Source: Rhizobium terrae (GTDB taxonomy: Bacteria; Pseudomonadota; Alphaproteobacteria; Rhizobiales; Rhizobiaceae). From it: DNA of 64,000 bases. Every line of letters begins with the position of its first letter. The stretch's first letter is position 1. The position numbers and the translations under genes are program-made. The notes under the pieces are model-generated. The model had not been told where the DNA came from. It did not search any database and saw only the letters and a list, made by a program, of their open reading frames with translations. The stretch spans positions 248,001-312,000 of the forward strand of contig NZ_QJKM01000006.1 in the NCBI RefSeq assembly GCF_003425685.1, read 5' to 3'. This document shows positions 35,849-44,453 of the stretch, in pieces.

Positions 35849-36439
35849 TCAGCTCGTGGCGGCCTGTCTCTGCTGCCGCCATTCGTCGCGCGTGATTGCG
35901 TAGACGATATGCGGCTTCAGTTGTGGATGTGTGTCCGGCACGCGTGGATGATCGAAATCCATCTCGGCGGCGCGGTGGAGGCCAAGCCGTTTCATGACCG
36001 CCGTGGAGCGGTGATTTTCGGTGACCGCGAAAGACACGACGGCGTCGAGTTCCTTCCGGCCGAAAGCAAAATCGAGCAAGGCGCGTGCCGCCTCCGTCAC
36101 ATAGCCATTGCCCCAAAAACGCGTGGCCAGCCGCCAGCCGATCTCCACCGTTCCGATCGGGAAAACATCCGGCATGTTGACCAGGGACAGCCCGCAGAAC
36201 CCCATCGGTTCGCCGGTCTGCTTCCGTTCCATGCAATAGAAGCCAAGCCCTGTTTCGGTAATGGTGCCGTTCAGCTTATCGAAAAGTGCATCCGCCTCTT
36301 CGTACGCCCCCCGGAAGGGGAAAAACTCCATCACCTTCGGATCCGAATTGATCTCCCGGAACAGATGGCGATCGCTGTCGAGCCAGCTTCTGAGTCGCAG
36401 GCGTTCGGTTTCAAGGATGATCATCGGATGAGGCATCAT
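35849..36439 (-). CDS. GNAT-family N-acetyltransferase (RimJ-like)
   Basis: About 196 residues beginning near MMPHPMIILETERLRLRSW; the true start could be any of three ATGs between 36424 and 36439. It has the Acetyltransf_3 plan: EIGWRLATRFWGNGYVTEAA carries the acetyl-CoA loop and AVTENHRSTAVMKRLGL the last helix. The target is not evident. It is convergent with degP. Confidence 0.8.
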   Translation of the reverse strand: MMPHPMIILETERLRLRSWLDSDRHLFREINSDPKVMEFFPFRGAYEEADALFDKLNGTITETGLGFYCMERKQTGEPMGFCGLSLVNMPDVFPIGTVEIGWRLATRFWGNGYVTEAARALLDFAFGRKELDAVVSFAVTENHRSTAVMKRLGLHRAAEMDFDHPRVPDTHPQLKPHIVYAITRDEWRQQRQAATS

Positions 36440-36540
36440 AGATCTTATGACGCTTGAGGAGACATCGAATATACCCATTCCTGCAACGATCTTCAATGCG
36501 GCTGGCGGTGGTTTTGGCAGCCGCCCGCCGATCAGGCGGG

Positions 36541-37437
36541 TTATGACTGCGTCGCCACGATATCTGTCTTACGGTAACCCTGGATATAAAGGAGGGCGGT
36601 AAGATCGCCGTAGTCGATGCGCATCTTCGCCTGAGCGGCAACGGTGGGCTTGGCATGCAGGGCCACCCCGGAGCCGGCGATACCGAGCATGCCGAGGTCG
36701 TTGGCGCCGTCGCCGACGGCGATCGTATCCTCTGGCGAGATGTCGAGCTTTTCGGCAATGGCAAGAAGTGCGTCCACCTTGGCCTGCTTGCCGAGGATGG
36801 GTTCAGCCACTTCTCCGGTCAGGTATCCATCCTTGTCGATGAGGATATTGGCGCGGTTTTCATCGAAACCGAGCGTTGCGGCGATGCGGCTCGTGAAGGC
36901 CGTGAAGCCGCCGGAGACGAGGGCGGCATAATGCCCCCTGGCCTTCATGGTGGCGATCAGTTCCGGTCCGCCGGACGTCAGGGTGATGCGCTTGGCGATG
37001 ACATCGTCGACGACGGTGATCGGCAGGCCTTTCAGAAGCGCCACACGTTCGCGAAGGGCGGGCTCGAAAGCGATCTCGCCGTTCATGGCCCGGGCGGTGA
37101 TCGCCGCAACCTTCTCCTTCAGGCCGACGACGTCGGCAAGTTCATCGATGCATTCCTGGCCGATCATGGTCGAATCCATGTCGGCGATCAGGAATTTCTT
37201 CCGCCGCGTTTCCGCTTCCTGGACCACGAGATCGATCGGCGCGCTGGCGATGACGGCGCGCAGATTGGCTTCGGCAGCCCGCACATCCGTGCCGTCGCGC
37301 AGTGCAAGGTCGCAGGCAATTCCGTCCGCCAGCCAGTAGAGGCCGGAGGCTTTCACCGCCTCGGCCGCTTGTTCTCCGAGGCTGGCCGAGAGAACGGGGT
37401 TTGACGGATGGGCAATGAGCGTGGCAACGAAAGCCAT
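36541..37437 (-). CDS. serB: Phosphoserine phosphatase
   Basis: A 298-residue HAD-superfamily enzyme for the last step of serine synthesis. Motif I is FLIADMDSTMIGQECIDELA, motif II SGGFTAFTSRIA, and motif III/IV IAVGDGANDLGML. An ACT-like N-terminal region of about 85 residues precedes the catalytic domain, as in E. coli SerB. The start ATG at 37437 directly abuts the miaA ATG on the other strand. A CCCGCC-TGATC-GGCGGG hairpin right after the stop may help end transcription, although it lacks a T-run. Confidence 0.93.
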   Translation of the reverse strand: MAFVATLIAHPSNPVLSASLGEQAAEAVKASGLYWLADGIACDLALRDGTDVRAAEANLRAVIASAPIDLVVQEAETRRKKFLIADMDSTMIGQECIDELADVVGLKEKVAAITARAMNGEIAFEPALRERVALLKGLPITVVDDVIAKRITLTSGGPELIATMKARGHYAALVSGGFTAFTSRIAATLGFDENRANILIDKDGYLTGEVAEPILGKQAKVDALLAIAEKLDISPEDTIAVGDGANDLGMLGIAGSGVALHAKPTVAAQAKMRIDYGDLTALLYIQGYRKTDIVATQS

Positions 37438-38331
37438 ATGAAGACCGACCTTATGGAAACTGTGGACGCGATCCTGATAACCGGGCCGACGGCGAGCGGC
37501 AAGTCGGCGCTTGCGCTTACGCTGGCCCGTGAGGCCAATGGCGTGGTGATCAACGCCGACAGCATGCAGGTTTACGATACGCTGAGGGTGCTGACCGCCC
37601 GCCCTTCGGACGAGGAAATGGAGGGCGTGCCGCATTTTCTCTATGGGCACGTGCCGGCGACGCGCGCCTATTCGACGGGCGAATGGCTAAGGGACGTGGC
37701 GGCGCTTCTGTCGCAGCTGAGGGAGGAGGAACGACTGCCGGTCTTCGTCGGCGGCACTGGGCTCTATTTCAAGGCGCTGACGGGGGGGCTTTCCGACATG
37801 CCGGAGATTTCGCAGGAGATCCGTTGCGCCGTGCGGCTGCGGTTGAAGGAGGAAGGAGCCGAGGTCCTGTATGCCGAGCTTGTCCGGCGCGACTTCCGGG
37901 TTGCGGAAAGTCTGGAGCCGAAGGACGGCCAGCGGATCGTCCGCGCTCTCGAAGTTCTCGATGAGACGGGGCGTTCCATATCCGAATTCCAGGGCCGGCA
38001 GGGGCCGGTGGTCATCGATCCCGAGCGGGCGAGGAAGATCGTGGTGCTGCCGGATCGCAAGATCCTGCACGAGCGGATCAACCGGCGTTTTGAAAAGATG
38101 CTGGAAGGAGGCGCGATCGATGAGGTGAGGGCGCTTCTCTCGCTCGATCCGGCGCCCGACGTGCCGGTGATGAAGGCGATCGGCGTGCGCGAGATCGCCG
38201 ATATGCTGGAGGGCCGGATGAGCCGCCGGGAGGTGATCGAACGCTGTTCCGCGCTGACGCGGCAATATGCCAAGCGGCAGATGACCTGGTTCCGCAACCA
38301 GATGGACGAAAGCTGGGAACGGCTCGGCTGA
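37438..38331 (+). CDS. miaA: tRNA dimethylallyltransferase
   Basis: A 297-residue enzyme adding the dimethylallyl group to A37 of tRNAs reading UNN codons. Motifs: P-loop AILITGPTASGKSALALTLA, NADSMQVYDTLRVLTARPS, FVGGTGLYFKALTGGL, and the C-terminal RQYAKRQMTWFRNQ. ATG at 37438 is back-to-back with the serB ATG (sequence CATATG); ATGs at 37408 and 37453 are alternatives. No clear ribosome site precedes any of them. It ends 18 bp before the convergent HerA-like gene. Confidence 0.92.
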   Translation: MKTDLMETVDAILITGPTASGKSALALTLAREANGVVINADSMQVYDTLRVLTARPSDEEMEGVPHFLYGHVPATRAYSTGEWLRDVAALLSQLREEERLPVFVGGTGLYFKALTGGLSDMPEISQEIRCAVRLRLKEEGAEVLYAELVRRDFRVAESLEPKDGQRIVRALEVLDETGRSISEFQGRQGPVVIDPERARKIVVLPDRKILHERINRRFEKMLEGGAIDEVRALLSLDPAPDVPVMKAIGVREIADMLEGRMSRREVIERCSALTRQYAKRQMTWFRNQMDESWERLG

Positions 38332-38349
38332 AACGCTTGCCGGACGCGC

Positions 38350-40521
38350 TCAATCCTTGTCGTAGAGACTGCTGAGCGGCTTCTTGAGGAGGCTTTCGCG
38401 CAACGAGCCTTCCCGGCGGAGGAGCGGATTGGGGCGCGGGGCGCTTTCCGGCTGCGGCGGACGCTGGAAGACCGGTGGCGGCGCGTCGGAAGGGCGGTCC
38501 CGGCGCAGGTCGGCAAATCGATCGGGACGGGGAGCAAGCGGCGGCTCCGGCGCAGGGCTGCGCGGCAGCATATCCGGTCGATAGGGTTCCGGTTGCGGGG
38601 CCTGCGAACCCATCGAGGTTGGCGAGGCTTGCGAAGCCGGCGGAGCTTGCGGCGCCTGTGCTGCAGGTCCCGCGTTCAGATTGACATGGCCGGTCGTGCG
38701 CAGTTCGCGGTTCCAGCGTTCGAGTTCGGCATCGCTTGCTGGCGGAAAATCGTCGTCGGTTTCGTCATCGGGGGCGGCCGCGTTCTCCGCAAAGCCCGGA
38801 TTGGACGCGCCATAGCTCTGCTGGAAGGCGGAAATATCCGGTCCGCTGATGGCGCGCATGCGCGCCACGACCGTGCGCAGATCGACGGTATCCGGCGTTT
38901 CCTCGGAGCCCTTTTCGGCAACGCCGTTGGCCTTCGGCAGATATTTCTTTTCGACGCGCGCGAATTTCATGCGCATCGGCACGGAAATGGCCTCGCCGAA
39001 GGCGATCGCCTCGCCATTGCCGATCGAGGAGAGGAAGCTGGTGGTCGAGATCGACGAGTTGGGGATAGCCGACTTGATGATCTCCTGGTCGCGATCGTTG
39101 GACAGGCGCATGGCGAACAGCGTCGAGCACTGTGACAGGATGGTCTGGTCGAGTTCGCCGGGGCGCTGGGTTATGACGCCGAGCGAGACGCCGTATTTTC
39201 GGCCTTCCTTGGCGATGCGGGAGATCGCCTGGCGGGTCGGGAAAAAGCCGAGTTCCCGGTCGGCCGGCACGTAGCGATGCGCCTCTTCGCAGACGACCAG
39301 CATGTGGATGGCGCCGTTGCTCCACAACGCCAGTTCGAAGGCCATGCGGCACAGGATGGAGGCGACCGAGTTGACGACTTCCGAGGGGATGCCGGCGAGC
39401 TGGAAGGTGGAGATCGGCCGGTCGCCGCCCGGGATGCGGAAGATATGCGCGATCGTCTCCATGATCGTGTCGTTGATCGTGTTGTTGGAGAACATGAAAT
39501 GATAGCGCGGGTCGTTGATCGCCGACATGATGCGCATCTTCAGCGACCGCAGGAACGGCTTTTCGCCGCGCCCCTCCAGACGGCCGATACGTTCGTCGAT
39601 CAAGGCGAGCAGATCCGCCATTCGGTAGGGAACGGGCGTATCGGCCGTGACCGAGCTTTTTTCCGTCGTGCGGCGCATCAGCGAGGAATCGCTGCCGCGG
39701 AAGGCGCGTTTCGCCTCAGGGATGACATCGCGCAGGATATCAAGCTCTTCAGCCACCGCAGGACGGCCACGGAAGACCACTTCGGAAAACTCTTCGAGCC
39801 GCATCAGCCAGAAGGGCAGGTCGAGCGTATCCGTATCGATGACGACAGCGTGTTCCGGAAAGGCGGCGGCGAATTCGTTGTGCGGGTCGAGGATAAGCAC
39901 GCGCAGCTTAGGATCGGCCTCGATCGCCTTGTGGAGAAGCAGCGACACGGCCGTCGACTTGCCGACGCCGGTCGAGCCGACGATGGCGAAATGCTTGGAT
40001 AGCATGGACGGGATATGGATGGTCGCGTCGATCGACTCGTCCTGGGTCAACTTGCCGATGACGCAGGTGTCGCTCTTGCCGGTATCGTAGATGCGCAGCA
40101 GGTCGGCAGCGCGGATGCGATGGGCGACGGCGCCGAGATAAGGATAACGCGAGATGCCGCCGGAAAACGCATCGCGTCCATCGGGGCCTTTATAGACCTC
40201 GCCGAGAAGCTCGCACTCGATATGGAAATGGGTGTTTCCGCCTTCGGTCCAGTTCTTTTCGCCCGCCTGCATTGCATAGGCGAGCGCCACGACGCGGTTT
40301 TCGCCGACGCTGATCGAGATCAGCCGGCCGACGGACCAGAGTTCGGTGAGGTCGGTATCGCCATTCTCCGCCACGGCCGAGATGGTTGCGTGAGAGCCGT
40401 TGCAGGCGACGACCCGGCCAAGCAGACGGTTGCCGGGCTTGTGGAGGTCCCGACGATCCTGTTCTCCTGCGGAAGCGGAACGGTGGAGATCGTTATTCAA
40501 CAAACTTCGGGCCCCTGTCAT
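38350..40521 (-). CDS. HerA-like ATP-binding protein (DUF87 ATPase)
   Basis: A 723-residue protein: an N-terminal barrel-like domain (RLLGRVVACNGSHATISAV), a FtsK/HerA-type ATPase core with Walker A FAIVGSTGVGKSTAVSLLLH, Walker B MLVVCEEAHRYVP and the arginine/sensor region ISRIAKEGRKYGVSLGVITQRPGE. A long Pro/Gln/Arg-rich disordered tail (about 590-723) ends in LLKKPLSSLYDKD. HerA ATPases are hexameric DNA translocases; here no NurA nuclease gene is adjacent. The start is uncertain: the ATG at 40521 has no clear ribosome site, and TTG codons 7-8 further in are possible. Confidence 0.82.
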   Translation of the reverse strand: MTGARSLLNNDLHRSASAGEQDRRDLHKPGNRLLGRVVACNGSHATISAVAENGDTDLTELWSVGRLISISVGENRVVALAYAMQAGEKNWTEGGNTHFHIECELLGEVYKGPDGRDAFSGGISRYPYLGAVAHRIRAADLLRIYDTGKSDTCVIGKLTQDESIDATIHIPSMLSKHFAIVGSTGVGKSTAVSLLLHKAIEADPKLRVLILDPHNEFAAAFPEHAVVIDTDTLDLPFWLMRLEEFSEVVFRGRPAVAEELDILRDVIPEAKRAFRGSDSSLMRRTTEKSSVTADTPVPYRMADLLALIDERIGRLEGRGEKPFLRSLKMRIMSAINDPRYHFMFSNNTINDTIMETIAHIFRIPGGDRPISTFQLAGIPSEVVNSVASILCRMAFELALWSNGAIHMLVVCEEAHRYVPADRELGFFPTRQAISRIAKEGRKYGVSLGVITQRPGELDQTILSQCSTLFAMRLSNDRDQEIIKSAIPNSSISTTSFLSSIGNGEAIAFGEAISVPMRMKFARVEKKYLPKANGVAEKGSEETPDTVDLRTVVARMRAISGPDISAFQQSYGASNPGFAENAAAPDDETDDDFPPASDAELERWNRELRTTGHVNLNAGPAAQAPQAPPASQASPTSMGSQAPQPEPYRPDMLPRSPAPEPPLAPRPDRFADLRRDRPSDAPPPVFQRPPQPESAPRPNPLLRREGSLRESLLKKPLSSLYDKD

Positions 40522-40681
40522 TGGGGTGGCGGATCGGGTCGCAAGTTCATCCGTCGGGCGCTACTCCAAACGGTGCGACTATATGCCGGGGGACTTAACA
40601 ACTGGTGTAGGAAAAGAAGGCTTGTCAGGGCGCCTGAGCGCAACAAAATCAGACGCATGGCGTTTTTTGGTGCAGGACGAC

Positions 40682-40711
40682 GTTGACGGATGCCATTTAT
40701 GTGGCTAACAA
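40682..40711 (+). promoter_or_regulatory. Promoter of the ilv leader
   Basis: GTTGAC (40682-40687), 17 bases, then CTAACA (40705-40710), following the rhizobial arrangement CTTGAC-N17-CTATAT. Transcription would begin at about 40717-40720, at or within three bases of the leader-peptide ATG. Confidence 0.6.
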
Positions 40712-40719
40712 TCCGCGCC

Positions 40720-40776
40720 ATGAAAATCTCGATCGCTCTTATTGTGGTGGGAACGCGCATGGGCAGGACGGTGTAA
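40720..40776 (+). CDS. Branched-chain leader peptide (attenuator peptide) of ilvIH
   Basis: Eighteen codons, MKISIALIVVGTRMGRTV, then TAA. Six of residues 3-10 are Ile, Leu or Val, the hallmark of an ilv-type attenuator peptide whose ribosome stalls when charged branched-chain tRNAs are scarce. There is no ribosome-binding site, and the predicted transcription start lies at the ATG, so it is probably a leaderless frame, as known for trpL of Sinorhizobium meliloti. Its stop lies inside the first hairpin of the attenuator. Confidence 0.8.
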   Translation: MKISIALIVVGTRMGRTV

Positions 40777-40835
40777 CCGTCCGGCGACAGCCACCCATGC
40801 GCGGAAAGACAGGCTCCTCGAAGGGGCCTTTTTTT
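40755..40835 (+). terminator. Transcription attenuator upstream of ilvIH
   Basis: Three nested or sequential structures are visible. GCGCATGGG (40755-40763) pairs with CCCATGCGC (40794-40802). Inside it GGACGGT-GTA-ACCGTCC forms a hairpin (40766-40782). Then an intrinsic terminator, AGGCTCC-TCGAA-GGGGCCT with one G-U and seven Ts (40811-40835), stands 65 bp before ilvI. The leader peptide's Ile/Val codons end just before the left arm, so a stalled ribosome would cover it. The antiterminator partner needs folding to define. Confidence 0.8.
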
Positions 40836-40899
40836 ATGCCTTCAATCCGGCTCGGAGGAGCCGCCGGTCAAAAATCCAGCAGCGAATGGAAGAAGCACA

Positions 40900-42693
40900 A
40901 TGACGGATGACAGCAACAAGATGCCAGACAACCAGATGACTGGCGCGGAAATCGTTCTGAAAGCGCTGAAGGACAACGGCGTCGAACACATCTTCGGTTA
41001 TCCGGGCGGTGCAGTCCTGCCAATCTACGACGAGATTTTCCAGCAGGACGAGATCCAGCACATTCTCGTGCGCCACGAGCAGGGCGCCGGCCACGCGGCC
41101 GAGGGTTATGCCCGCTCCACCGGCAAGGTCGGCGTCATGCTGGTGACGTCCGGTCCGGGCGCCACCAATGCCGTCACGCCGCTCCAGGATGCGCTGATGG
41201 ACTCGATTCCGCTGGTCTGCCTGACCGGCCAGGTTCCGACGACGCTGATCGGCTCCGACGCCTTCCAGGAATGCGATACCGTCGGCATTACCCGGCCGTG
41301 CACCAAGCACAACTGGCTGGTCAAGGACGTCAACGAGCTCGCCGCCGTCATCCACGAAGCCTTCCGCATCGCCCAGACGGGGCGGCCGGGGCCTGTCGTC
41401 GTCGATATTCCGAAAGACGTCCAGTTCGCGACCGGTACCTATACGCCGAAGCCGGAAACGGCCGCCAATGTCAGCTATCAGCCGAAGACGCAGGGCGACA
41501 TCAACGCCATCCGCGCCGCCGTGGAGCTGATGGCTTCCGCCCGCCGGCCGATCCTCTATACCGGCGGCGGCGTCATCAATTCCGGGCCGGAAGCCTCGAA
41601 GCTCTTGCGCGAGCTGGTCAAGCTTACCGATTTCCCGATCACCTCGACGCTGATGGGGCTCGGCGCCTATCCGGCCTCGGGCGAGAACTGGCTCGGCATG
41701 CTCGGCATGCACGGTTCCTATGAAGCCAACATGGCGATGCATGATTGCGACGTGATGATCTGCGTCGGCGCACGCTTCGACGACCGCATCACCGGCCGCG
41801 TCAACGCGTTTTCGCCGAACTCCCGCAAGGTGCATATCGACATCGACCCGTCCTCGATCAACAAGAACGTGCATGTGGATATCCCAATTCTCGGCGATGT
41901 CGGCGCGGTTCTGGAAGACATGGTCCGCCTGTGGCGTGCACTGCCCAACAGGCCGGCCAAGGCGCAGACGGAGGATTGGTGGACGCAGATCCACCGCTGG
42001 CGTGCCCGCAAGAGCTTCTCCTACAAGCATTCCAGCGACGTCATCATGCCGCAATACGCGCTGGAGCGTCTCTACGAACTGACCAGAGGCCGCAATACCT
42101 ACATCACCACGGAGGTCGGCCAGCACCAGATGTGGGCGGCGCAGTTCATCCATTTCGAGGAGCCGAACCGCTGGATGACCTCGGGCGGCCTCGGCACGAT
42201 GGGATACGGTTTCCCGGCCGCGCTCGGCGTGCAGGTGGCCCATCCGGACGCACTCGTCATCGACGTCGCGGGCGACGCCTCGATCCAGATGTGCATCCAG
42301 GAAATGTCGACGGCGATCCAGTACAATCTTCCGGTCAAGATCTTCATCCTGAACAACCAGTATATGGGCATGGTGCGCCAGTGGCAGCAGCTTCTGCACG
42401 GCAACCGCCTGTCGAACTCCTATACGGAAGCCATGCCCGACTTCGTGAAGCTGGCGGAAGCCTATGGCGGCGTCGGCATGTATTGCGACGACCCGAAGGA
42501 ACTCGACCAGAAGATCGAGGAGATGATCGCGGTCAAGAAGCCGGTGATCTTCGACTGCCGCGTCGCCAACCTCGCCAACTGCTTCCCGATGATCCCGTCG
42601 GGCAAGGCCCATAACGAGATGCTGCTGCCCGACGAAGCCACCGACGAAGCGGTTGCCAACGCGATCGACGCCAAGGGTCGGCAGCTCGTTTGA
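40900..42693 (+). CDS. ilvI: Acetolactate synthase, large (catalytic) subunit
   Basis: A 597-residue thiamine-diphosphate/FAD enzyme starting branched-chain amino acid synthesis (2 pyruvate to acetolactate, or pyruvate + 2-ketobutyrate). Motifs: EHIFGYPGGAVLPIYDEIF with RHEQGAGHAAEGYARSTG (the catalytic Glu region), LVTSGPGATNAVTPLQDAL, and the ThDP fingerprint VAGDASIQMCIQEMS...NN. Start ATG with GGAAGAAG upstream. It is controlled by the attenuator in front and followed by the small subunit 50 bp on. Many rhizobial annotations call it ilvB or ilvI. Confidence 0.96.
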   Translation: MTDDSNKMPDNQMTGAEIVLKALKDNGVEHIFGYPGGAVLPIYDEIFQQDEIQHILVRHEQGAGHAAEGYARSTGKVGVMLVTSGPGATNAVTPLQDALMDSIPLVCLTGQVPTTLIGSDAFQECDTVGITRPCTKHNWLVKDVNELAAVIHEAFRIAQTGRPGPVVVDIPKDVQFATGTYTPKPETAANVSYQPKTQGDINAIRAAVELMASARRPILYTGGGVINSGPEASKLLRELVKLTDFPITSTLMGLGAYPASGENWLGMLGMHGSYEANMAMHDCDVMICVGARFDDRITGRVNAFSPNSRKVHIDIDPSSINKNVHVDIPILGDVGAVLEDMVRLWRALPNRPAKAQTEDWWTQIHRWRARKSFSYKHSSDVIMPQYALERLYELTRGRNTYITTEVGQHQMWAAQFIHFEEPNRWMTSGGLGTMGYGFPAALGVQVAHPDALVIDVAGDASIQMCIQEMSTAIQYNLPVKIFILNNQYMGMVRQWQQLLHGNRLSNSYTEAMPDFVKLAEAYGGVGMYCDDPKELDQKIEEMIAVKKPVIFDCRVANLANCFPMIPSGKAHNEMLLPDEATDEAVANAIDAKGRQLV

Positions 42694-42743
42694 GGACGGG
42701 TCGCCACTTTTAAACAGAATTCTGAGGAAACGGACCCAAGACC

Positions 42744-43316
42744 ATGAATGCGCATCAGCAGCCGACGGGATCGGCCTATTTCATCGCTCCGGAAACGGCC
42801 AAGGCCGAAAGCCATACGCTATCGATCCTCGTCAACAACGAACCGGGCGTGCTGGCCCGGGTGATCGGCCTCTTTTCCGGCCGCGGCTACAATATCGAAA
42901 GCCTGACGGTTTCGGAAACGGAGCATGAGGCGCACCTATCCCGCATCACCATCGTGACGCGGGGCACCCCGACGGTGCTCGAACAGATCAAGGCGCAGCT
43001 GGAGCGCATCGTGCCCGTGCACCGGGTGGTCGATCTGACGGTTCGCGCCCGCGATCTCGGCCAGGAACGGCCGATCGAGCGTGAGGTGGCGCTGGTCAAG
43101 CTCGTCGGGCAGGGCGAACGTCGTGCCGAGACGCTGCGGCTGGCGGATGCTTTCCATGCCAAGGTCGTCGATGCGACGGTCGAACATTTCATCCTGGAAA
43201 TCACCGGAAAATCCTCCAAGATCGACCAGTTCGTGGCGATCATGAAACCGCTCGGGCTGATCGAGGTCTGCCGTACCGGGATCGCGGCGATGAACCGCGG
43301 GCCGCAGGGGATGTAA
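42744..43316 (+). CDS. ilvH: Acetolactate synthase, small (regulatory) subunit
   Basis: A 190-residue subunit that activates the large subunit and carries valine feedback sites. The N-terminal ACT domain is clear (HTLSILVNNEPGVLARVIGL FSG region, residues 28-50), followed by the second domain (EVALVKLVGQGERRAETLRL and FILEITGKSSKIDQFV). About 22 residues precede the ACT domain, a rhizobial feature. It is in one operon with ilvI. Confidence 0.95.
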   Translation: MNAHQQPTGSAYFIAPETAKAESHTLSILVNNEPGVLARVIGLFSGRGYNIESLTVSETEHEAHLSRITIVTRGTPTVLEQIKAQLERIVPVHRVVDLTVRARDLGQERPIEREVALVKLVGQGERRAETLRLADAFHAKVVDATVEHFILEITGKSSKIDQFVAIMKPLGLIEVCRTGIAAMNRGPQGM

Positions 43317-43348
43317 TGCGGCGCGTGTAACGAAGGGAATGCAACGCA

Positions 43349-44389
43349 GTGTGTTGCCGGGTGAAGGCGAGGGACGAGCGATTGCAGAAGGACTGGCTTC
43401 CTCCGCCCGGCGCGCGTCTCGGCGCGACCTTCTACGTGCGGCAATCCCAGCCCTGGCTCAGCCATTATTTCGGCGTCGACAGGCTGGAGGCGACACTTTC
43501 GCCGGGCATCGGCGGCGTCATTCTCTGGGGCGGCCGCATTCCGGCGAAGGCGGCCCGGGTCATCGCCCGGATGCGCGGTCTGCCGCGCTGGTTTCTGGAA
43601 GACGGCTTTTTGCGATCAGTCGGGCTCGGCAAGGAAAATGCCTTGCCGATCTCGATCCAGATCGACGATCTCGGCATGCCGGTGAAGGCATCGACGCCCT
43701 CGCGGCTGGAGCGGCTGATCGCGGGGTCCGTCGACAGGGACGTGGCCTTGTTGGGTGCGGACATCCGCGAGGCGCTCGTCCGGGAAAAACTCACGAAATA
43801 CAACAACCTGCCGCACAGGGCGCCGAAGCTCGAGCCGACGACGCGGCGGCGTATCCTGCTGATCGACCAGGTGTTTGGCGATGTTTCCGTACCCATGGCG
43901 GGAGGATCGCCGGGAAGCTTTGCACGGATGCTGGACGACGCGTTGGCGAGCGGCGCGCAATGCGTGGTGCGCACCCACCCCGACGTGATGGCGGGTTTCC
44001 GCAAGGGCTATCTGACAGAGAAAGCGGCGCAGACGCCGGGCGTGATCCTGATGGCGGATGCCATTTCGGTCGCGTCGATTCTCGGCGTCGTCGATGAGGT
44101 CTGGACGGTGTCGAGCCAGTTCGGCCTCGATGCGATGCTGCGCGGCATCCCCGTGCGCTGTTATGCCGGGCCGTTTTATGCGGGCTGGGGGCTGACGGAC
44201 GACCGGCTTGGCGAGCGCTCCAAGGCCATGCTTTCGAGACGGACGGCGCGGCCAAACGTCGATCAGTTGACCGCCGCCGCTTTCAGTCTCTATCCGGTCT
44301 ATCGGGACACTGCAGGCTGGAACGAAATCGATGTCTTCCAGGCGATCGATAAATTGGTTACCGAACGGAGACAGCTCGATCTCGACTAG
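43349..44389 (+). CDS. KpsC/KpsS-like capsule polysaccharide protein, single domain
   Basis: A 346-residue protein resembling the capsule-synthesis family (KpsC, KpsS, LipA). The tell-tale end motif GPFYAGWGLTDDRLGERSKAM is present, with QVFGDVS and VVRTHPDVMAGFRKG earlier and WTVSSQFGLDAMLRG before it. Family members are beta-Kdo glycosyltransferases building the lipid linker of capsules; KpsC has two such units, this has one. The start is a GTG at 43349 with GAAGGGA upstream. It follows ilvH by 32 bp, so may be transcribed with the ilv genes; no other capsule genes are near. Confidence 0.72.
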   Translation: MCCRVKARDERLQKDWLPPPGARLGATFYVRQSQPWLSHYFGVDRLEATLSPGIGGVILWGGRIPAKAARVIARMRGLPRWFLEDGFLRSVGLGKENALPISIQIDDLGMPVKASTPSRLERLIAGSVDRDVALLGADIREALVREKLTKYNNLPHRAPKLEPTTRRRILLIDQVFGDVSVPMAGGSPGSFARMLDDALASGAQCVVRTHPDVMAGFRKGYLTEKAAQTPGVILMADAISVASILGVVDEVWTVSSQFGLDAMLRGIPVRCYAGPFYAGWGLTDDRLGERSKAMLSRRTARPNVDQLTAAAFSLYPVYRDTAGWNEIDVFQAIDKLVTERRQLDLD

Positions 44390-44453
44390 GGCCATCCGCT
44401 TCCATGGCCCCGCCGTTCGCTCCGGCGTTCCGAGCCGACGTGTCCTGACCGAC

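Noticed and set aside
40834-42612. A 592-codon frame antisense to ilvI.
   Set aside because: Shadow of the acetolactate synthase gene; composition dominated by Arg, Asp and His.
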